From positions 1-12,484 of the forward strand of contig JADDQT010000031.1 in the NCBI GenBank assembly GCA_016781225.1: 12,484 nucleotides of DNA, given 5' to 3'. A program made the position numbers and the translations under genes. Below the pieces are notes generated by a model that was not told the DNA's origin, ran no database searches, and was given only the letters and a program-made list of their open reading frames with translations. Each line of letters starts with the position of its first letter. Positions within the stretch are counted from its first letter, which is position 1. Shown piece by piece: positions 12,103 to 12,484 of this stretch. The DNA is from Actinomycetota bacterium (lineage in GTDB: Bacteria; Actinomycetota; Acidimicrobiia; Acidimicrobiales; GCA-2861595).

Positions 12103-12484
12103 ATGCGACTTCGACAGCGACGATCAGGGCCGCCTGCATCGGACGCACGGGGGCGAAGAGGAGGGATCGGCCGCCAGTCGACGCCTGCCGCCGAGGAGGT
12201 GAGCGACGCACTGCGGCGAGGCGCGGGCGACTACCTGGAGCAGCGTCGGCGCCTATCCGCGCTGGTCCTGTCGGCCATGGGCTCGCTCGGGGTAGTGGCG
12301 GCCTACCAGTTCGGCCTCCTGCGCCGCCCGCCGGAGCCCCGCACCTGGCGGCTCGATGCGGAGCGGGTGGACGCCTCGGGTGAGGCCTATGAGTACCTGA
12401 AGACCCCCGACGCCGCATTGGGCCTCGCCAGCTATGCCCTGACCCTGGTCCTGGCCGGCACGGGACCGGCTGGTCGCGCCGCTA
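12103..12484 (+). CDS. Vitamin K epoxide reductase (VKOR) family membrane protein (3' partial)
   Basis: The frame begins at ATG 12103 and is open to the window end (127 codons). GGAG lies eight bases upstream. The first 45 residues are Arg-rich and probably disordered. YLEQRRRLSALVLSAMGS, then LGVVAAYQFGLL form the first membrane helix (about 52-73). A periplasm-side loop includes WRLDAERVDASGEAYEYL, and a second helix starts at AALGLASYALTLVLAG. The DADKVDASAEAY-type loop and the GLASYA helix are what I know from small actinobacterial proteins annotated as VKOR family. VKOR enzymes reoxidise DsbA-type thiol oxidases using quinones. The CxxC centre would lie beyond the window edge, so catalytic competence cannot be judged. 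Confidence 0.75.
   Translation, partial: MRLRQRRSGPPASDARGRRGGIGRQSTPAAEEVSDALRRGAGDYLEQRRRLSALVLSAMGSLGVVAAYQFGLLRRPPEPRTWRLDAERVDASGEAYEYLKTPDAALGLASYALTLVLAGTGPAGRAA

Noticed and set aside
1..12484. CRISPR array, tRNA, rRNA, integrase or phage genes
   Set aside because: No regularly spaced direct repeats, no tRNA-like cloverleaf or rRNA signature, and no recombinase or phage structural motifs were seen on either strand.

Overview
The window is high-GC DNA with GTG, TTG and ATG starts and actinobacterial-type gene families: an N-acetylmuramoyl-L-alanine amidase with an actinobacterial N-terminal region, an NRAMP/PRC-barrel cluster, DUF1990, an HHE hemerythrin and a small VKOR-type protein. 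I infer an uncultured actinomycete, perhaps from soil or water. Lineage cannot be fixed from the sequence alone.

Layout. (1) 3-1553, plus strand: a secreted zinc amidase (PGRP type), cut off at its 5' end by the window edge. (2) 1554-2121: non-coding, with strong inverted repeats. (3) 2122-4659, minus strand: an apparent operon of a small Rho_N-type nucleic-acid-binding protein, an RtcB RNA ligase, a phosphoribosyltransferase and a broken erythromycin-esterase remnant. Phosphoribosyltransferase plus erythromycin esterase is the domain pair of M. tuberculosis Rv2030c. (4) 4947-7429, plus strand: a tightly coupled operon of a lipoprotein, an NRAMP-like transporter with altered metal-site motifs, two PRC-barrel proteins and a 29-residue membrane peptide. 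(5) 7488-8722, minus strand: a cysteine-rich Csp-type copper-storage protein, a small unknown membrane protein and a dodecin-family protein that lacks the usual flavin-binding residues. (6) 8774-9760, plus strand: an internally deleted transposase remnant, a truncated GlsB/YeaQ-type membrane protein and a small DUF6766-like membrane protein. (7) 9912-11855, minus strand: an HHE hemerythrin, a short-chain dehydrogenase and a DUF1990 protein. (8) 12103-12484, plus strand: the start of a VKOR-family membrane protein that runs off the window.

The clearest window-wide signal is ten places where a conserved reading frame is broken by exactly one missing base and never by an extra one. They lie in the erythromycin-esterase remnant, phosphoribosyltransferase (2), RtcB (3), transposase remnant, GlsB-like gene, DUF6766-like gene and SDR. 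Most sit at or beside short homopolymers, and restoring one base recovers an uninterrupted family-like protein. This looks more like one-directional sequencing or assembly error than decay, so those genes are described here as if intact. As a whole the region reads as a stress and metal-handling island: RNA repair, metal transport and storage, oxygen/iron-binding hemerythrin and small membrane proteins.
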